Origin: Bryobacteraceae bacterium | GTDB lineage: Bacteria; Acidobacteriota; Terriglobia; Bryobacterales; Bryobacteraceae | Length of the DNA stretch: 64,000 nt | Direction: 5' to 3' | Assembly (NCBI GenBank): GCA_025056865.1 | Contig: JANWVO010000002.1 | Location: 62,001 to 126,000, forward strand | Notes under the pieces: model-generated | The model's input: only the letters and a program-made list of their open reading frames with translations | What the model was told of the DNA's origin: nothing | The model's database searches: none | Made by a program: the position numbers and the translations under genes | In this document: piece after piece, positions 59,883 to 64,000 of the stretch | Layout: each line of letters opens with the position of its first letter | Position numbering within the stretch: position 1 is the first letter of the stretch

Positions 59883-61190
59883 TCAGCCCGCCGCGGCCGC
59901 CTTCTTCCGCTCCGCGATGGGCACGAACTGCCGCTCGCCATAGCCGGTGTAGATCTGGCGCGGCCGCGCGATCTTCTGCTCCGGATCGTTCAGCATCTCT
60001 TCCCACTGCGCCAGCCAGCCCACCACGCGCGGGATGGCGAACAGCACCGTGAACAGGCTCGGCTTGAAGCCCATCGCCTCGTAGATGATGCCCGAGTAGA
60101 AATCGACGTTCGGATACAGCTTCCGCTTGATGAAGTACTCGTCGGAGAGCGCGATCCGCTCCAGCTCCTTGGCGATCTCGATCTTCGGGTTGTACCCGGT
60201 GACCGAGAACACCTCGTCGGCGGTCCGCTTGATGATCTTCGCCCGCGGGTCGTAGTTCTTGTAGACGCGGTGGCCGAATCCCATCAGCCGCACCTCGCCC
60301 TTCTTCACGCGCTCGATGTAGGCGGGAATGTTCTTCACGTCGCCGATCTCGTCGAGCATGTGCAGCACTTCCTCGTTGGCGCCGCCATGCAGCGGCCCGC
60401 TCAGCGCCGCCGCCGCCGCGGCCACGCTCACGTACGGATCAGCCAGCGAGGAGCCGACCACCCGCATCGTGCTCGTCGAGCAGTTCTGCTCGTGGTCAGC
60501 GTGGAGGATGAAGAGAATGTCCAGCGCCCGCGCCAGGATCGGATTGGCGATGTACTTCGGCTCCAGCAGCCGCCAGAGCATGTTCATGAAGTTCTCCGTG
60601 TAGCCCAGCTCGGGATCCGGATACACGTACGGCAGCCCGAAGTGGTGCCGGTAGCAGTAGGCGGTGATCGTCGGCATCTTCGCAATCAGCCGCACGATGT
60701 GCTTGCGGCGCGTCTTCGCATCGCGCACGTTCTTCGCATCCGGGTACACGGTGGACAGCGCCGCCACGGTCGAGATCAGCATCCCCATGGGGTGCGCATC
60801 ATAGCGGAAGCCCTCGAGGAACTTCTTCGTGGTCTCGTGGATCAGCATGTGCTTCTTCACGAGCGCCACCCATTGATCCAGCTCCTCCTGCGTGGGGAGC
60901 TCGCCGTTCAGGATCAGGTAGGCGACCTCGAGGAACGAGCAGTGCTCGGCCAGCACCTCGATCGGGTAGCCCCGGTAGCGCAGGATGCCCTTGTCGCCAT
61001 CGATGAATGTGATCGAGCTGCGGCAGCTCGCTGTATTCAGAAATGCCGGATCATAGCTCATCAGCCCGAAATCCTCGGGCGAGGTCTTGATCTGCCGCAG
61101 ATCGGTAGCGTGGATCGTGCCATCCGTGATCGGAAGCTCGTACTGCTGGCCGGTCCGCTCATCGGTCACAAGAAGACGGTTTTGTGCCAT
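59883..61190 (-). CDS. gltA: Citrate synthase
   Basis: 435-residue citrate synthase, the entry enzyme of the TCA cycle (oxaloacetate plus acetyl-CoA). Catalytic residues are visible in LHADHEQNCSTSTMR (first His), GPLHGGANEEVL (second His) and MGFGHRVYKNYDPRA (Arg and neighbours); the Asp is in the ERIALSDEYFIKRKLYPNVDFYSG region. The long type with an N-terminal beta-domain (FIDGDKGILRYRGYPIE) matches the Gram-negative hexameric, NADH-sensitive class. GGGGG precedes the ATG. 74 bp separates it from glcD upstream on the same strand. Confidence 0.96.
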   Translation of the reverse strand: MAQNRLLVTDERTGQQYELPITDGTIHATDLRQIKTSPEDFGLMSYDPAFLNTASCRSSITFIDGDKGILRYRGYPIEVLAEHCSFLEVAYLILNGELPTQEELDQWVALVKKHMLIHETTKKFLEGFRYDAHPMGMLISTVAALSTVYPDAKNVRDAKTRRKHIVRLIAKMPTITAYCYRHHFGLPYVYPDPELGYTENFMNMLWRLLEPKYIANPILARALDILFILHADHEQNCSTSTMRVVGSSLADPYVSVAAAAAALSGPLHGGANEEVLHMLDEIGDVKNIPAYIERVKKGEVRLMGFGHRVYKNYDPRAKIIKRTADEVFSVTGYNPKIEIAKELERIALSDEYFIKRKLYPNVDFYSGIIYEAMGFKPSLFTVLFAIPRVVGWLAQWEEMLNDPEQKIARPRQIYTGYGERQFVPIAERKKAAAAG

Positions 61191-61264
61191 TTGCACCCCC
61201 GAACAGAATTCGTGGCGGGAGAAAAACGCCGACACTCCATGCCTATCAAATGATGCAGCCCCGG

Positions 61265-62632
61265 TCAAATGGTGACTTTCGGATCTGCAAATAGCGTTCC
61301 AGGGCTGAGCCGCCAGTCCGGATCCAGCCGGCTCTTCACCCGCTTCATCCGCCCGATCTGCTCTTCGCTGTACATCAGCTCCAGCAGCTCCCGCTTCCGC
61401 TTGCCCAGCCCGTGCTCGGCGCTCACGGTGCCCCCCAGCCGCACCGCCTCGCGCGCCGCCTCGCGCATCCAAGCCCGCCCGCGCGCCGCCGTGCCGGCGC
61501 TTTCCGGCAGGATGTTCACGTGGACGTGCGCATCGCCGATGTGCCCGTAGATCGTGTAGCATCCGGCAAAGTCGCGCTCCAGCTCGCGCCGGTAGAACGC
61601 CATCATCTCCGCATTCCGCCTCACCGGCACGGCGAAGTCCGAGCTGATCTTCTCGAAGCCCCGGCTGCGCACCCGCGCGTTCACCGCCTCCGGCAGCGCA
61701 TGGCGGAACGCGCGGAACCGCTCGCGGTCGGCCGCCTCCGTGCCGAACCAGCTCTCCTCCATCGCCCGCGCCCTCTCCAGCCGGTCCAGCCACTGCTCCA
61801 GCGCGTCGCCCTCCACCCCATCCGTCTGCTGCTCCACCATCAGGCAGGCCCGCGCCGCCTCCGGCACCGGCGCGGCGGCATCGGCGCGCAGCACCTCCAG
61901 CGACGCCTCGTCCATGAACTCCAGCATGTTGAGCTGCGGGATGCCGCGCCACGCATCCACCGCCTCCAGCGCCGCTTCGGTCTCGCGGAAGAACACCACG
62001 CCCGTCAGCAGCGCCTCCGGCTGCGGCAGCAGCGACACCTCGGCCTCGGCCACTATGGCCAGCGTCCCCTCGCTGCCGCACAGCAGCCCGGCCCAGGTGG
62101 CGCCCGGCGGCAGGTAGTAGCCCGCCGTGTTCTTCGTCGTCTCCGGCTGCGGCAGCGGATCAAAGGGGAAATCAAGCGGCTCATCCCGGCGGAATGTCCG
62201 CACCGTGCCGTCGATGAACACGGCCGTCACCGAGAGCAGGTGGCGCCGCGTCGAGCCGTAGCGGAAGCTCCGCGAGCCGCTCGCGTTGGTCGCGATCGTC
62301 CCGCCCAGCGAGGCCGTCCATTCGGTCGGATCCGGCGCGTAAAACTGCCCCGTGCGCGCGGCGGCCGCCTGAAGATCCTTCAGCAGCACCCCCGCCCCCA
62401 CGGCCGCCCGCCCGCGCCCCACCTCCAGCCGCCTCAGGCGCCCGGTCGAAATCAGCCAGCCGCCCTGCGGGCAGCGTCCTCCGGTGATCCCCGTCCCCGC
62501 GCCGGAGGGCGTCACCGCCACCCCCAGCGATGCCGCCCGCACGAGCAGCTCCGACAGCTCCTCCACCGTCTGCGGCGCAACGATGCAGTCGGCCCAGCCC
62601 TGATAGCCGGAGGCGTCCTCGACCACCGTCAA
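61265..62632 (-). CDS. glcD: FAD-linked oxidase, glycolate oxidase GlcD-like
   Basis: 455-residue FAD oxidase. FAD-binding region: VTPSGAGTGITGGRCPQGG, DPTEWTASLGGTIATNASGSRSFRYGSTR, and C-terminal IYGHIGDAHVHVNILP and VSAEHGLGKRK, as in GlcD-type and D-lactate dehydrogenases. Start is a TTG at 62632 with GGAGG 9 bp upstream, sitting inside the upstream rnj gene end. glcE and glcF are not adjacent, so this may be a stand-alone D-2-hydroxyacid dehydrogenase rather than a true glycolate oxidase subunit. Confidence 0.88.
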   Translation of the reverse strand: MTVVEDASGYQGWADCIVAPQTVEELSELLVRAASLGVAVTPSGAGTGITGGRCPQGGWLISTGRLRRLEVGRGRAAVGAGVLLKDLQAAAARTGQFYAPDPTEWTASLGGTIATNASGSRSFRYGSTRRHLLSVTAVFIDGTVRTFRRDEPLDFPFDPLPQPETTKNTAGYYLPPGATWAGLLCGSEGTLAIVAEAEVSLLPQPEALLTGVVFFRETEAALEAVDAWRGIPQLNMLEFMDEASLEVLRADAAAPVPEAARACLMVEQQTDGVEGDALEQWLDRLERARAMEESWFGTEAADRERFRAFRHALPEAVNARVRSRGFEKISSDFAVPVRRNAEMMAFYRRELERDFAGCYTIYGHIGDAHVHVNILPESAGTAARGRAWMREAAREAVRLGGTVSAEHGLGKRKRELLELMYSEEQIGRMKRVKSRLDPDWRLSPGTLFADPKVTI

Positions 62633-62636
62633 GCGC

Positions 62637-64000
62637 TCACACCTCCAGGATCACCGGCAGCACCAGCGGCCTCCGCTGCGTCTGCTTGTTCAGGAACCGC
62701 TTCAGGTCGGCGCGGATCTTTTCCTGGATCACCCCCCAGTCAGACCGCTCCTCGCTCGTGCTGCTCTCGATCGTGCGGATGACCACGTCGCGCGCCGCCG
62801 CCAGCAGGTCGGCCCGCTCTTCCGGCGACACGAAGCCGCGCGTCACGATCTCCGGCGGCCCTTCCACGCGCCCGGTGTGCTTGTCGATCGCGATGATCGG
62901 GATCAGGAATCCGTCCTCGCTCAGATGCCGGCGGTCGCGGATCACCATGTCCTCCACCACCTCATCGATCGAGCCCGAATCGATGCAGACGCGGCCCACC
63001 GGAACGCTCTCCCCGCGCCGCGCTCCGTCTTCGTCGATCAGCAGCGTCTGCCCCGTCTCCAGCACGAACGTGTCTTCCAGCCCGTAATCGGCCAGATGCG
63101 CCGCCAGCGCCGCATGCTTCGACATCTGCCAGTACTCGCCGTGGATCGGCACGAAATACCGCGGCCGCACCAGGTTCAGCAGCAGTTTCAGCTCCTCCTG
63201 CGACGCGTGGCCGGACACGTGCACCGGCGGGTTCATCTGCCCGGCCACCACCTCCGCCCCGCGCCGCGCCACGTGGTTCATCATCCGCCCGATCGCCTTC
63301 TCGTTGCCCGGAATGATGCGCGCGCTGTGCACCACCACATCGCCGCGCTCCAGCCGCAGGTGCTTGTGGTTGTCCACCGCCACCCGGCTCATCGCCGACA
63401 TCGGCTCGCCCTGCGTCCCGCTCACCACCACCACCACCCGGTGCGGCGGCGCGCTCATGATGTCCTGCGGCCGCAGCAGCAGGTTGTCCGGGATCTTCAG
63501 CAGCCCCAGGCTGTGCGCGATCTCCGTGCAGGAAAGCATGCTCCGGCCCAGAAACGCCACCTTCCGCCCGCTCGCGTGCGCGATGTCCAGAATCTGCTGG
63601 ATCCGGTGCACCGAGCTCGAGAAGCAGGTGATCACGATGCGCCGCTGCGCCCGGTTGAAGATCTCCTCGAACCGCGGCAGCACCGCCCTCTCCGACGGCG
63701 TGTAGCCGGGCCGGTCCACGTTGGTCGAGTCCGACAGCAGCAGCAGCACGCCCCGGCGCCCGTACTCGGCCAGCGTGTGCAGGTCGAACAGCTCGTTGTC
63801 GGTCGGCGTCGGGTCGATCTTGAAGTCGCCCGTATGGATCACTACGCCGAGCGGCGTCCGGATGGCCAGCGCCAGCGCCTGCACGATCGAGTGCGTCACG
63901 TGGATGAACTCGATCTCGAACGGCCCCAGCGTCACCTTCTCCCCCGGCTTCACCCGGTGCAGCCGCACCTGTTCGGCCATTTCGTGCTCTTCCAGCCGCC
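62637..64000 (-). CDS. rnj: Ribonuclease J (5' end cut by window edge)
   Basis: About 454 visible residues of RNase J. The metallo-beta-lactamase part shows GPFEIEFIHVTHSI and VIHTGDFKIDPTP, then LLLSDSTNVDRPGYTPSE; the beta-CASP part has VVVVVSGTQGEPMSAM and the HVSGHASQEELK motif (catalytic His). The first HxHxDH motif lies beyond the edge, as the frame remains open to 64000. 5'-to-3' exo/endonuclease for RNA processing and decay. Its last codons supply the Shine-Dalgarno of glcD, suggesting translation coupling. Confidence 0.95.
   Translation of the reverse strand, partial: RLEEHEMAEQVRLHRVKPGEKVTLGPFEIEFIHVTHSIVQALALAIRTPLGVVIHTGDFKIDPTPTDNELFDLHTLAEYGRRGVLLLLSDSTNVDRPGYTPSERAVLPRFEEIFNRAQRRIVITCFSSSVHRIQQILDIAHASGRKVAFLGRSMLSCTEIAHSLGLLKIPDNLLLRPQDIMSAPPHRVVVVVSGTQGEPMSAMSRVAVDNHKHLRLERGDVVVHSARIIPGNEKAIGRMMNHVARRGAEVVAGQMNPPVHVSGHASQEELKLLLNLVRPRYFVPIHGEYWQMSKHAALAAHLADYGLEDTFVLETGQTLLIDEDGARRGESVPVGRVCIDSGSIDEVVEDMVIRDRRHLSEDGFLIPIIAIDKHTGRVEGPPEIVTRGFVSPEERADLLAAARDVVIRTIESSTSEERSDWGVIQEKIRADLKRFLNKQTQRRPLVLPVILEV

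Noticed and set aside
1-64000. tRNA, rRNA, CRISPR arrays and insertion sequences
   Set aside because: I scanned for GGTTCGAA-type tRNA arms, evenly spaced repeats and transposase motifs and saw none; a covariance-model scan would settle small RNAs.

Overview
The window is a GC-rich bacterial chromosome segment that looks like an acidobacterium of the Bryobacterales/Solibacter type. I infer this from family content, not from a marker gene: an Oar-like TonB-dependent receptor with a carboxypeptidase-regulatory N-terminus, a VWFA protein of the acidobacterial kind with a degenerate metal site, HExxH-TPR and propeller-TPR secreted proteins, a GH172/DUF2961 protein, and many large secreted hydrolases. 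About 49 protein genes are supported. I see no rRNA, tRNA, CRISPR array, insertion sequence or prophage.

Layout. 1-3.7 kb: the end of a mannosyl-3-phosphoglycerate phosphatase-like HAD gene, a NarL-type two-component pair, yceD and a glycerol facilitator. 4-7.4 kb: a large TonB-dependent receptor. 7.9-14.5 kb: a Tat-exported unknown, glutamate dehydrogenase, MutS and an M14 carboxypeptidase. 14.5-25.7 kb: a sugar-degradation neighbourhood with a Gfo/Idh/MocA oxidoreductase, a GH106-like hydrolase, a GH5-like hydrolase carrying an internal carbohydrate-binding module, an aldo/keto reductase, and a secreted propeller-TPR protein with a haem-type CxxCH. 26-29.3 kb: three translationally coupled cell-envelope glycosylation genes (GT2, methyltransferase, PMT-like transferase). 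30-31 kb: an isolated lower-GC patatin phospholipase between two long non-coding stretches.

31.5-37.3 kb: a four-gene operon on the minus strand, acyl-CoA dehydrogenase, ETF-quinone oxidoreductase fused to a two-cluster ferredoxin, etfB and etfA. It would feed acyl-CoA electrons to the quinone pool. A perfect 16-bp palindrome sits in its predicted promoter. 37.8-44.8 kb, mostly minus strand: UPF0173 hydrolase, YbhB, GH3, a single-domain response regulator, VWFA protein, rhomboid, and an HExxH-TPR protease interrupted by an in-frame amber codon. 44.9-52.9 kb, mostly plus strand: Nudix, hemerythrin, purC, cvpA, MarR, YceI, a DUF3298 lipoprotein, GH172, a secreted unknown and a D-threonine-aldolase-like enzyme. 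52.9-56 kb: an orphan Cache sensor, a membrane coiled-coil protein, a tiny secreted protein and a non-coding stretch ending in a terminator. 56-64 kb: AguB, a second M14 peptidase, a small Cys protein, citrate synthase, GlcD and RNase J (cut by the window edge).

The most unusual points are the amber-interrupted protease, the di-cluster ETF-QO operon with a divergent EtfA and a palindromic operator, the terminator hairpin overlapping the DUF3298 start site, the orphan terminator at 56 kb, and the CBM placed inside a GH5-like barrel. I did not find a convincing wholly new multi-gene system. All homology calls are by eye from motifs.
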